DNA of 64,000 nucleotides from Chlorocebus sabaeus (Eukaryota; Chordata; Mammalia; Primates; Cercopithecidae). The translations under genes were made by a program, and so were the position numbers. The stretch lies in contig NC_132927.1 in assembly GCF_047675955.1 (NCBI RefSeq), forward strand, positions 67,683,239 through 67,747,238, written 5' to 3'. The notes below the pieces were generated by a model that had not been told where the DNA came from, searched no databases, and worked only from the letters and a program-made list of their open reading frames with translations. Below, piece after piece: positions 46,578 to 56,829 of the stretch; the first letter of the stretch is position 1, and every line of letters starts with the position of its first letter.

Positions 46578-47497
46578 TTATTGAGTAAGCTTACTCTCTC
46601 ACACTAAGAAATACAGTGGACAAATGCCTTTTGACAGTTGTGAGACTTTTCCCATCCTAGCGAGGGAATTTTCCCCTGGGGACATTGACAAGGCCCTGGG
46701 CCACAGCCATGTCAGGAATGTTTGCTTTGGGGTCAGTTAGCTGCTGTGTTGGTTCATAATCATTGATGTATCTGCCACCATGCCGTGGCTTGACCACGCC
46801 ACCAGCCGGTCATTGTTCAAAGGATCTAACTCAGCTCCCTTGTTCCCTAGGAGGCAATGGGGCAGGTACACTGGATGGTGCCCCAGGTAGCAGGGTTGGA
46901 AGGCTTCAAAGGACTGGATGGCCTGGACACGTTACCTCCTAGAAGTCACTTAATCTGCAAAATCAGGATAAGACCGTTTTCCCCATATGATGTGACAAGA
47001 CAATATTAAAGCTCAAGGTGATGCATGTAAAAAGATTGTGGAAGCCATAAAGCTTTGTGGAGATATATAATCACTGTCTCTTCCTCATCTTCCGCCCCAT
47101 TCTGCTACCCCTGCTTTAATAAAAACTGTTTTCCCGAAGTCTGCATCGGGCTGGGGCATAAGCTTCAAGGAGCAAATGCACAGACCCTCCACTGACCACT
47201 ACACAGAGAGTCCCACTCCCCCTCCATCCTTCCAGAACATCCTTGGCTTTCACTCCATCCATCTGAACCTTAACTCTTCATTTTTAAGTTTTTCCTTGTT
47301 AATCTCTGGATATAAATGTATCTATTGCTTATAATACATTGCTTCCTGGATAGAAGCAGTATTTTGTATTCTTCTGATAAAGGAATTTTCTACCCTCTCA
47401 GAAAATACTGACTCAGCAGTGTTAGCTATTGGCATTTCTACTTTACTACATTTCTAATTTCTACATTGTTCCTACAACTTTGGGTGGGGTGAGGGAA

Positions 47498-47501
<4 letters not shown>
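46578..47501. other. Unique intergenic stretch
   Basis: No gene recognised. Contains the second copy of the 24-bp repeat (46799-46822) and a MIR piece at about 46930-47055. Confidence 0.6.
46930..47055 (+). repeat. MIR fragment
   Basis: 'gaagtcacttaatctgcaaa', 'atcaggataagaccgttttc', 'gcatgtaaaaagattgtgga': forward MIR. Confidence 0.45.
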
Positions 47502-47529
<28 letters not shown>

Positions 47530-47814
47530 CCGAGACTGAGTCTTGCTCTGTCGCCCAGGCTGGAGTGCAGTAGCACAATCTTGGCTCACTGCAACCTCTG
47601 TCTCCCAGGGGTCAAGCTATTCTCCTGGCTCAGCCTCCCAGGTAGCCGGAACTGCAGGTGTGCACTACCACACCAAGCTAATTTTTGTATTTTTAGTAGA
47701 GACGAAGTTTCACCATGTTGGCCAGGCTGTTCTCAAACTCCTAATCTCAGGTGATCTGCCCACCTCGGCCTCCCAAAGTGCTGGGATTACAGGTGTGAGC
47801 CACCATGGCTGGCC
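47502..47814 (-). mobile_element. Alu (antisense, S-type)
   Basis: Long poly(T), 'gagactgagtcttgctctgt' to 'accatggctggcc'. Confidence 0.95.
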
Positions 47815-47877
47815 ACAAAAAACTATATTCTGTGATCGTTTTATATTGTCACAGATCTGACGTTTTGGAACATTATT

Positions 47878-48205
47878 TTACTTATTTATTTATTTTTGTT
47901 TATTTATTTTTGAAACAGTCTCGCTCTGTTGCCCAGGCTAGAAATGCAATGGCTGAGCAATCACAGCTCACTGCAGCCTCAGTCTCCTGGGCTCAAGTGA
48001 TCCTCCTGCCTCAGGCTTCTTAGTAGCTAGGACTGCAGGTGAGCCCCACCATGTCCGGATAATTTTTTTTTTTAATTTTTTAATTCTTAGTAGAGACAAG
48101 GTTGCTGTGTTGCCCAGGCTGATCTCAAACTCCTGAGCTGAAGTGATCCTCCTGCCTCGGCCTCCCAAAATGCTGGGATTGCAGGCATGAGCCACCATGC
48201 TGGGC
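47878..48205 (-). mobile_element. Alu (antisense, J-type)
   Basis: (TTTA)n start, old variants. Exact 12-bp target-site duplication TGGAACATTATT at 47866-47877 and 48206-48217. Confidence 0.95.
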
Positions 48206-48233
48206 TGGAACATTATTAAAATATTGGAAATTA

Positions 48234-48522
48234 GGCCGGGTGCAGTGGCTCACACCTGTAATTCCAGCACTTTGGGAGGCCGAAGCGGGTGGATCACGAG
48301 GCTGGGAGTTTGAGACCAGCCTGACCAACATGATGAAACCCTGTTTCTACTAAAAATACAAAAATTAGCCAGGCATGGTGGCATGCACCTGTAATCCCAG
48401 CCACTCAGGAGGCTGAGGCAGGAAAATTGCTTGAACCCCGGAGGCGGAGGTTGTAGTGAGCCGAGACTGCACCACTGCACTCCAGCCTGGGCGACAGAGA
48501 GAGACTCCGTCTAAAAAAAAAA
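48234..48522 (+). mobile_element. Alu (S-type)
   Basis: Full length from ggccgggtgcagtggctcac. Flanks ATTGGAAATTA/ATTGGGAATTA. Confidence 0.95.
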
Positions 48523-48718
48523 TTGGGAATTAATATTATTGTCAAATTCAGGAAAAGCATAAAGGATTTGGGGTCCTTTGGGATGCAAGGCATAGGAGAG
48601 TATGTTTCAACCTGCTGCTTGTTAATGTGACACTGATATTTTGGGGAACATTTCAACCTATTTCAAAGATTTTTTTTTTCTTGAGAATAGGAAATAATAC
48701 ACTAAAACATGGAAATAC

Positions 48719-49008
48719 AGCTGGGCGCAGTGGGCTCACGCCTGTAATCCCAACACTTTGGGTGGATCATGAGGTCAGGAGTTCAAGGCCATCCTGGCTA
48801 ACACGGTGAAACTCCGTTTCTACTAAAAAAAAAAAAAAAAAAAAATTAGCCAAGCGTGGTGGCACGCACCTGTAGTCCCAGCTACTCGGGAGGCTGAGGC
48901 AGGAGAATCGCTTGAACCCAGGAAGCAGAGGTTGCAGTTAGCCAAGATCACACCATTGCACTTCAGCCTGGGTGACAGAGCAAGACTCTGTCTCAAACAA
49001 ACGAACAA
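48719..49008 (+). mobile_element. Alu with a deletion in the left arm
   Basis: 'cagctgggcgcagtgggctc', the 'gaggccgaggcg' segment is missing. Target-site duplication AAAACATGGAAAT at about 48704 and 49009. Confidence 0.93.
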
Positions 49009-49306
49009 AAAAACATGGAAATGCTGAAGTATACACGTGATATTGGAAACCAGGATGCTCAAGTAAACATATTTTCAACGAATTTATTTTTCCTTTAACT
49101 TTTTCTTAAGGATATAGTTTAAATCATGAAAATGCTGATATTTGTCAAATTTGGGCCTACAAAAATGGCAATTTCATAGAGTTGAACCTAAAGACTAACA
49201 GTATTTAAAAATTTAAAAATAAACATTATAGAATTTCTGCTAAGTGCTAAACATTATGATAAGCACTTCAAACAAGACACGAACCTGCTCTCAAGAAACA
49301 GTAAGA

Positions 49307-49612
49307 GGCAAGGCGCGGTGGCTCAAGCCTGTAATCCCAGCACTTTGGGAGGCCGAGACGGGCAGATCACGAGGTCAGGAGATCGAGACCATCCTGGCTA
49401 ACATGGTGAAACCCTGTCTCTACTAAAATTACAAAAAAACTAGCCGGGTGAGGTGGCGGGCACCTGTAGTCCCAGCTACTCGGGAGGCTGAGGCAGGAGA
49501 ATGGCCTAAACCCAGGAGGCGGAGCTTGCAGTGAGCTGAGATCCGGCCACTGCACTCCAGCCTGGGCGACAGAGTGAGACTCCGTCTCAAAAAAAAAAAA
49601 AAAAAAAAAAAA
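49307..49612 (+). mobile_element. Young AluY, Old World monkey type
   Basis: 'aaggcgcggtggctcaagcc', right arm 'gagctgagatccggccactg', 24-base poly(A). Inserted right at the 5' edge of the next Alu. Confidence 0.95.
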
Positions 49613-49618
49613 GTAAGA

Positions 49619-49913
49619 GGCCAGGTGTGGTGGTTAATGCTTGTAATCCCAACACTTGTGGAGGCCAAGGCAGGAGACTGCCTGAGCCCAGTTCAAAACC
49701 AGACTGAGCAAATATAGTGAGACCCCGTCTCTACAAAAAATCTAAAAATTAGCTGGGTGTGGTGGTGTGCACCTGTAGTCCTAGCTACTCGGGAGGCTGA
49801 GGTGGGAGGATCACTTGAGCTCAAGAGGTCGAGGCTGCAGTGAGCCATGATCATGCCATTGCACCCCAGCCTGGGCAACACAGCAAGACACTGTCTCAAA
49901 AAAAAAAAAAAAA
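49619..49913 (+). mobile_element. Alu (J-type)
   Basis: 'ggccaggtgtggtggttaat' with old variants and poly(A). The motif AGTAAGA occurs before the young AluY, between the two Alus and after this one, consistent with reuse of the same site. Confidence 0.93.
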
Positions 49914-50047
49914 GGAGTAAGAAATAATCACAGATAAATTTAAACCATCTGCATTTTTAAAAGTTATATGCAAAAAAGTAAAAATAATAAAAGTTCAATC
50001 ATGTATTATGATGCTAGATGCATCTGAAACTGGATAATACAATACAG

Positions 50048-50312
50048 TTTTTTTTTCTTGAGACGGAGTCTCACTCTCATGCAATGTCCGCTTGCTGCAA
50101 CCTCGGCCTCCAGGTTCAAGCAATTCTGCCTCAGCCACCTGTGTAGCTGGGACTACAGGTGTGCACCACCACACCCAGCTAATTTTTGTGTTTTTAATAG
50201 AGACAGAGTTTCACTATGTTGGCCAGGCTGGTCTTGAACTGACTTCAAGTGACGCACCTGCCTCAGCCTCCCAAAATGCAGGGATTACAGGCGTGAGCCA
50301 CAACGCCCAGCC
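50048..50312 (-). mobile_element. Alu (antisense), with deletions
   Basis: Poly(T), 'gagacggagtctcactctca' then a gap to 'tgcaatgtccgcttgctgca'; complete at the 5' end ('aacgcccagcc'). Confidence 0.93.
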
Positions 50313-50449
50313 ATACAGTATAGTTTTATGTAATAAGACAACCTTACATGAAACCTTACTAGAAAATGCATAAATTTGGGGTCACCAGAGATATGGATTT
50401 GAGTCCTGGCTATGCCGTCTACTCGCAGTGTGGCTTGAAATAAATTCTT
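50313..50449 (+). repeat. 137-bp direct repeat, copy 1
   Basis: Begins ATACAGTATAG directly after the older Alu and ends AAATTCTT at the poly(T) of the following AluY. Copy 2 differs at about two positions. Its 3' part is a MIR-like segment (gagtcctggctatgccgtct). Confidence 0.95.
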
Positions 50450-50747
50450 TTTTTTTTTTTTTTTTTGAGACGGAGTCTCGCTTTGTTGCCCAGGCTGGAG
50501 TGCGGTGGCGCAATCTCGGCTCACTGCAAGCTCTGCCTCCCGGGTTCACGCTATTCTCCTGCCTCAGCCTCCCGAGCAGCTGGGACTACAGGCGCCCGCC
50601 ACCACACCCGGCTAATTTTTTGTATTTATAGTAGAGACGGGGTTTCACCGTGTTAGCCAGGATGGTCTCGATCTCCTGACCTCATGATCCGCCCGCCTCG
50701 GCCTCCCAAAGTGCTGGGATTACAGGCGTGAGCCACCGCGCCCGGCC
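50450..50747 (-). mobile_element. Young AluY (antisense), flanked by 137-bp repeats
   Basis: Complete, nearly undecayed AluY ending 'gccaccgcgcccggcc'. The sequences directly outside both ends are the two copies of the 137-bp repeat. Confidence 0.96.
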
Positions 50748-50884
50748 ATACAGTATAGTTTTATGTAATAAGACAACCTTACATGAAACCTTACTAGAAA
50801 ATGCATAAATTTGGGGTCACCAGAGATATGGATTTCAGTCCTGGCTATGCCGTCTACTAGCAGTGTGGCTTGAAATAAATTCTT
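50748..50884 (+). repeat. 137-bp direct repeat, copy 2
   Basis: Same as 50313-50449 with C for G near 50841 and A for C near 50860. Continues into the MIR remainder (AATGTCTCTTAGC). Confidence 0.95.
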
Positions 50885-51015
50885 AATGTCTCTTAGCAAT
50901 GGTTTTCTTGTCTACACAATGTGGCTCCTGCTACCTCCCTCCCAGGAATGCTGTCAGAATGAGGAATAATCTATGTAAAGCGCCTGGTACATCCTAAGTG
51001 TTCAATGAAAAGTGG
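50835..51015 (+). repeat. MIR fragment
   Basis: 'tcctggctatgccgtctact', 'gcagtgtggcttgaaataaa', 'gtctacacaatgtggctcct', 'gtaaagcgcctggtacatcc': forward MIR. Its first part is duplicated at 50400-50449. Confidence 0.6.
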
Positions 51016-51929
51016 CTTTTTTGATCATTGAAATTATTAAATTGTTACATTTATAGCACTTGATATTTTTCAAAGCATTCTCACTTATACTATCATTTAT
51101 CATAACATCTCAATGGAAAAGAGAGTCTAATTAATGTGATCTGCCTAAATTGGCTGAGCAAATTTAGATTTGGGACTAAGAGCCAGGCATCCTGAATGGT
51201 TCCATGCTCTCTCTTCCTGATCACAGGCACTGAAGAAATAAGCTGTATTGTAAAGCTATGTGTCAGCTCAGAACTGTGTCTTCAGTGACAACATAATGAA
51301 GACTAGATGTGACCCTTGATTTTAAGAGCTTGATGGTGCATAGGAAGGACAGCATCTTGGAAAGCATGTATAAGGTACAGAAATAGTACAATGGAGAGTG
51401 TGTTTACACCTTAACTTCTTTTGGGGAATTGTGAAAGGCTTTGCTGGAGATATGACATTTGGCCAGAGTACTTCAGGCTGAATAAAAGCTTGTCCTGCAG
51501 ATAGGTGGGAAATGTTGCATGTGGCAACTTTCTGGGGCCACTGTTGTGAGGGTAGTAAAAACAGGTTACTAAGACAGTTGTAGGTAAGGAAAGGCAGGTT
51601 TATTAGAGAAACTAGGAAAACCTGTTGCAAGGAAGCAATGGGCAGGTCAGCAAGTGAAGAGCTGACTGCAAAGAGACGAAGGCTTGCTGGGGATTTTACG
51701 GTATGCTCTTGTGCTGTGCGCTGAAGAGAGCTTTGTGCAGTGTTGATAATGCCAAGGTTGCAGTGAGCTAACTTGCATTTTTCTATTAGCCGAGGGTCTG
51801 CTGATAAGTTGGGTGCAGGAAGATTGTGAGTTATTCGTGAAGGAGAGCTGTGTGTCCCGGACCATAAACAAAGGCTGACTTAACAGCTTATCTGCTTTCT
51901 CTTTTTGCTTTCCCCTGGTCCCGCTAAGC
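51016..51929. other. Unique intergenic stretch
   Basis: No gene or named repeat recognised. Open frames are short and lack motifs. Confidence 0.5.
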
Positions 51930-52200
51930 CTAGCTCATTTTCCCTTGCTAGGACTCCACAGTAAGGACATTCTAGGCAGAGGGCACACCACGTGGAAAGG
52001 CATGTGGGAACCACAGGCAGCCCCACACTGCCGAGACACAGAGCGAGGTGATGTTACTGGGATATGGGGGAGGCGGGCAGGGCCCAGCTTGTGAAAGGGC
52101 CAATGGGCTTAGTCCAGGAGTTCGGACTTTATCTTGAGGAAAGGCGGGAGCCATCAAAAGGGTTAAAGCTGGACTGGGCCTTGACTAGGTTTGCTTTTCT
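51930..52200 (+). repeat. Unnamed old repeat, 5' segment
   Basis: 'acattctaggcagagggcac', 'gaaaggcatgtgggaacc' and 'ttcggactttatcttgagga' belong to the same family as 44920-45050. It resumes at 55152 after the nested Alu and THE1 insertions. Confidence 0.45.
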
Positions 52201-52221
52201 TTCTGCCTTTCTTTTTTCTTT

Positions 52222-52305
52222 CTTTTTTTTTTTTTTTTTTGAGACAGAGACTCTGTCACTCAGGCTGGAGTGCCGTGGTGCAATCTTGGCTCACTGCAAC
52301 CTCCG
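52222..52305 (-). mobile_element. Alu (antisense), 3' part, split by a THE1 provirus
   Basis: Poly(T) and 'gagacagagactctgtcact' to 'tcactgcaacctccg', cut at 52305 by the LTR start. The rest resumes at 54938 ('tatctcccaggttcaagtga'). Confidence 0.93.
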
Positions 52306-52663
52306 TGATATGGTTTGGCTTTGTGTCCCCACCCAAATCTCGCCTTGAATTGTAATAATCCCCACATGTCGAGGGCAGGGCCAGGTGGAGATAATTGAAT
52401 CATGGAGGCAGTTTCCCCCATACTGTTCTCATGGTAGTGGATAAGTCTCACGAGATCTGATGGTTTTATAAATGGGAGTTCCTGTGCACAAGCTCTCTTG
52501 CCTGCCGCCATGTAAGATGTGACTTTGTTCCTCATTTGCCTTCTGCCACAATTGTGAGGCCTCCCGAGCCATGTGGAACTGTGAGTCCATTAAACTTCTT
52601 TCCTTTATAAATTCCCCAGTCTCAGGTATGTCTTTATCAGCAGTGTGAGAACAGACTAACACA
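52306..52663 (+). mobile_element. THE1 5' LTR
   Basis: TGATATGGTTTGGC to ...ACTAACACA, 358 bp, with the THE1 marks 'gggagttcctgtgcacaagc' and 'attaaacttctttcc'. Compared by eye with the 3' LTR it differs at about 52 positions (about 14%). Confidence 0.93.
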
Positions 52664-53084
52664 GTAAATTGGTACCAGGTAGTGGGGTGCTACCTTAAAG
52701 ATACTCAAAAATGTGGAAGCAACTTTGGAACTGGGCAATAGGTAGAGGTTGGAACAGTTTGGAGGTCTCAGAAGAAGACAGGAAGATGTGGGAAAGTTTG
52801 GAACTTCCTAGAGAGTTTTGAATGGCTTTGACCAAAATGCTGATAGTGATCAGGACAATAAGGTCCCGGCTGAGGTGGTCTCAGATGGAGATGAGGAACT
52901 TGTTGGCAACTGGAGTAAAGGTCACTCTTGTTATGCTTTAGCACTAAGAGACTGGCAGCATTTTGCTCCTGCCCTAGAGATCTGTGAAACTTTGAATTTG
53001 AGAGAGATAATTTAGGGTATCTGTCAGAAGAAAGCAGCAAAGCATTCAAGAGGTGATTTAGGTGTCATTAAAAGCATTAGTCTT

Positions 53085-53404
53085 GGCTAGGCATGGTGGC
53101 TCGTGCCTGTAATTCCAGCACTTTGGGATGCAGGTGGATCATTTGAGGTCAGGAGTTCAAGACCAGCCTGGCCAACATAGCAAAATCCCATCTCTACTAA
53201 AAATACAAAGATTAGCCAGGTGAGGTGGTGTTCCAGCTACTTGGGAGGCTGAGGCACAAGAATTGCTTGAACCTAAGGAGGTAGAGGTTGCAGTGAACCA
53301 AGATTGTGCCACTCCAGACTGGGTGAGACTCAGTCTCGAAAGAAAAAGAAGAGCAAGACTTGAAAAAAAGTGAGACTCAGTCTGAAAAAAAAAAAAAAAA
53401 AAAT
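53085..53404 (+). mobile_element. Alu inside THE1, with repeated tail
   Basis: Alu with deletions. The tail contains GTGAGACTCAGTCT twice (53323-53336 and 53370-53383) before the long poly(A). Confidence 0.9.
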
Positions 53405-53837
53405 TGTTTTATGTATTCACAAAGATATGGTTTGGAATTAGAACTTCTGTTTAAAAGGGAAGTAGAGCATAAAAGTTAGGAAAATTTGCAGCCTGGTGAT
53501 GCAACAGAAAAGAAAGCCCATTTTCTGAGGGGAAAATTCAACCCACTGCAGAAATTTGCATAAGTAACGAGGAGCCAAACGTTAATCACTAAGACAATGG
53601 AGAAAATGTCTCCAGAACATGTCAGAGGTCTTCATGGCAGCCCCTCTCATCACAAGCCTGGAGGCCTAGGAGGAAAACATGGTTTCCTGGGCTGGATTCA
53701 GGACCCCGTTGCTTTGTGTAATCTGGGGACTTGGTGCCCTGTGTCCCAGCCATGGCTAAAAGGGGCTAGTGTAGAGCTCAGGCCATTGCTTCAGAGGGTA
53801 AAGCCCCAAACTTTGGCAGCTTCAACCTGGTATTGGG

Positions 53838-54000
53838 CAGGAGTTCGAGACCAGCCTGGTCAGCATAGCAAAACCCCATCTCTACTAAAAATACAAAGAG
53901 TAGCCAGGTGAGGTGGCGTGTACCTGTAATTCCAGCTACTTGGGAGGCTGAGGCAGAAGAATTGCTTGAACCTAGGAGGCAGAGGTTGCAGTGAGCCAAG
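53838..54000 (+). mobile_element. Internal Alu fragment without ends, inside THE1
   Basis: Runs from 'caggagttcgagaccagcct' to 'gcagtgagccaag'. It has neither the Alu 5' end nor a poly(A), and no target-site duplication. It sits where about 190-200 bp of internal sequence present in the related MST element (about 59455-59645) are missing. Confidence 0.85.
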
Positions 54001-54579
54001 GGCACCAACTAGTAGAGCTGTGAGAGGAGGGTCACTGTCCTCTGGATCACAGAATGGTAGACCACCAACAGCTTGGACTTTGGGAAAGCTGTGGCCTGGA
54101 AAAGCCACGGACACTCAACACCAGCCAATGAAAGCAGCCAAGAGTGGGGCTGTACCCTGCAAAGCCACAGGGTGGAGCTGCCCAAGATCATAAAAACCTA
54201 CCTCTTGTATCAGTGTGACCTGGATGTGAGACATGGAGTCAAAGGAGACCATTTTGGAGCTTTAAGATTTAATGACTGCCCTGCTGGAGTTTGGACTTGC
54301 ATGGTGCCTGTAGCCCCTTGGTTTTGGCCAATTTCTCCCGTTTGGAACAGGTGTATTTACCCAATGCCTGTATCCCCATTGTATCTAGGAAGTAACTAAC
54401 TTGCTTTTGATTTTACAGGCTCATAGGCAGAAGGGACTTGCCTTGTCTCAGATGAGACTTTGGACTGTGGACTTTTGGGTTAATGCTGAAATGAGTTAAG
54501 ACTTTGGGGGACTGTTGGGAAGGCATGATTGGTTTTGAAATATGAAGGACATGAGATTTGGGAGGGGCCAGGGGCAAAA

Positions 54580-54937
54580 TGATATGGCTTGGCTCTGTGT
54601 CCGCACCCAAATCTCACTTTGAATTGTAGTAATCCCCACGTGTCAAGGGTGGGAGTAGGTGGAGATAATTGAATCATGGGGGTGCTTTCCCCCATACTGT
54701 TCTCACAGTAGTGAATAAATCTCATGAGATCTGATGGTTTTATAAATGGGAGTTCCCCTGCACAAGCTTTCTTGCCTGCTGCCGTATAAGATGTGACTTC
54801 GCTCCTCATTCACCTTCTTCCATGATTGTGAGGCCTCCCCAACCATGTGGAACTGTAAGTCAATTAAACCTCTTTTCTGTATAAATTACCCAGTCTTGAG
54901 TATGTCTTTATTAGCAGCATGAGAACAAACTAATATA
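54580..54937 (+). mobile_element. THE1 3' LTR
   Basis: TGATATGGCTTGGC to ACTAATATA, 358 bp. The terminal CA is mutated to TA. The AATTAAACCTCTTTT polyadenylation-type region is visible. Confidence 0.93.
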
Positions 54938-55151
54938 CTCTATCTCCCAGGTTCAAGTGATTCTCGTGCCTCAGTCTCCCCAGTAGCTGGGATTACGTGT
55001 GTGTCACCATACCTGGGTAATTTTTGTATTTTTACTAGACAGGGTTGCACCATGTTGGCCAGACCGGTCTTGAACTCCTGGCCTCAGGTGATCCACCCAC
55101 CTCAGCCTCCCAAAGTGCTGGGGTTACAGGCATGAGCCACCATGCCTGGCC
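54938..55151 (-). mobile_element. Alu (antisense), 5' part, right of the THE1 provirus
   Basis: Continues the Alu split at 52305: 'tatctcccaggttcaagtga' to 'gagccaccatgcctggcc'. S-like text ('gcctcaggtgatccaccc'). Confidence 0.93.
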
Positions 55152-55345
55152 AAGTTTTGCATCTTAGAAAGATCCCTGTGCAACCTCAAAAACAGGATGA
55201 AAGAGGAAAAAAAGGCAAGGAGATAAATCAGAGTTTTGCAATAATTCCTGTGAGGGTGATCAGGGTCTAAACTAGAGCAGGGGAGGTGGAGAGGAGGGTT
55301 GGTGATTGAATGTGGAGGGGTTGGGGGATTTGGATAGGGTAGGAA
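55152..55345 (+). repeat. Unnamed old repeat, 3' segment
   Basis: 'cttagaaagatccctgtgca', 'gttttgcaataattcctgtg' and 'ttgaatgtggaggggttggg' continue the repeat cut at 52200. Confidence 0.45.
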
Positions 55346-55389
55346 GACTGAGTTGTGTCACCAACCTTGGGGAGCCTACCCAAATTTCT

Positions 55390-55499
55390 TTCATGGCCCC
55401 TTCCTTGACAAAGCCTCGTCAGTGGATCAGCCACAAGCTTGGTAGAAATGCAGTCTCAGAACCCTCTCAAGGCCTACTTGAATCAGAATCTGCGTTTGA
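55390..55499. mobile_element. MER5A-type fragment, split by Alu
   Basis: 'ttggtagaaatgcagtctca' and 'ttgaatcagaatctgcgttt'. Continues after the Alu at 55796 with 'aatctgcatttgaacaaggc'. Confidence 0.6.
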
Positions 55500-55795
55500 G
55501 GCTGGGCACAGTGACTCATGCCTTTAATCCCAGCACTTTAGGAGGCCAAGGCAGGCAGATCATTTGAGGTCAGGGGTTTGAGACCAGCCTGGTCAACATG
55601 GTAAAACCCCATCTCTACCAAAAAAAAAAGAAAGAAAGAAAGAAAGAAAAATTAGCCAGGCTTGGTGGCAGGCATCCCAGCTACTCAGGAGGCTGAGGTA
55701 CAAGAATTGCTTGAACTTGGGAGTGAGCCAAGATTGCACCTCTGCACTCCATCCTGAGTGACAGAGCGACAGTCCATCTCAAAAAGAAAAAAAAA
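55500..55795 (+). mobile_element. Alu inside MER5A, with (AAAG)n in the middle
   Basis: Target-site duplication GAATCTGCGTTTGA/GAATCTGCATTTGA. The mid A-stretch has grown to AAAGAAAGAAAGAAAGAAAG (about 55629-55648). Confidence 0.93.
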
Positions 55796-56448
55796 GAATC
55801 TGCATTTGAACAAGGCCCTGATTGATTCCTAGGCGCCTTTAAATTGAAGAAGCAGAGCTCAAGAAAGCGTTGCTTTCATTCACCGTTTCATAGCCAGCTG
55901 GCCTCCAGCACAAGCCTCAATTTGGTAAAGATAGGTTTACTGTAAAGGTGCGGGATTAAAGGATGTATCACAATATATCCGTGTTCAATAGTGTCTGGCA
56001 CCAGAAGTATCTGGGTAATGGAAGAGCAGCAGGTTTGAAATGTACAGGACTAGCCAAGTGACACAGAGTAGATAGCTGGCAGGAGGAAGCAAAGAGGGAG
56101 ATTTCTTTGAGCCCCAGACTCTGCTGGTTCATTTCATTTCCAAATTCTAAACTTGTAGCATGTGTAACTGTTTCATGTGTAACAGTCAATAAGCAAGACT
56201 AATGTTTATTGTTTAATACCTAAGAGTGAGCACATTTTCAACAATGGCTTACTTATTTAAAGGGATTTTTAAAAAATCAACAGAGAAATGACTTTGAGAT
56301 CTTGTCGCTGAAAAGTTTCCTATCATCTTTGCTCATGTAACTGAGGCAGAACAGGACAAAGCATTTTTAGGACCTGATGCAGCCTTTGAACGCAGGTCCT
56401 AACTCTGGGGTTCTGAAAACACCTTTTTATGAGTAACTGTTAAGATCA

Positions 56449-56741
56449 GGCCAGGCGTGGTGGCTCACACCTGTAATCCCAGCACTTTGGAAGGCCAAGG
56501 CAGGTGGATGACTTGAGGTCAGGAGTTAGAGAGCCTGACCAATATAGTGAATCTGTGTCTCTACTAAAAACACAAAAATTAGCCAGGCATGGTGGCGCAC
56601 ACCTGTAATCCCAGCTACTCGGGAGGCAGAGGCAGGAGAATCACTTGAACCCAAGAGGCGGAGGTTGCAGTGAGCCAAGATCGCGTCACTGCGCTGCAGC
56701 CTGGGCAACAGAGTGACACTCTGTCTAAAAAAAAAAAAAAA
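56449..56741 (+). mobile_element. Alu (S-type)
   Basis: Full length from ggccaggcgtggtggctcac to poly(A). Confidence 0.95.
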
Positions 56742-56829
56742 CCCTAAGTGAACCACCAACAATATGTAAAAGCGCCTGTTTCTCTACCCTACCACTGTAC
56801 CACCAGAGGGAATTGTCAAACGCTTGAAT

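Larger units (their letters stand above)
52306..54937 (+). mobile_element. THE1-type provirus (ERVL-MaLR), non-coding
   Basis: Two direct LTRs around an internal region, inserted inside an Alu. Flanking 5-bp duplication is CTCCG (52301-52305) and CTCTA (54938-54942), diverged. The internal region starts GTAAATTGGTACCAG after the 5' LTR and ends in a purine-rich tract GGGAGGGGCCAGGGGCAAAA before the 3' LTR. It carries a later Alu at 53085-53404 and an Alu fragment at 53838-54000. No intact reading frame of retroviral type is present. MaLR elements are old, non-autonomous and inert. Confidence 0.92.
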
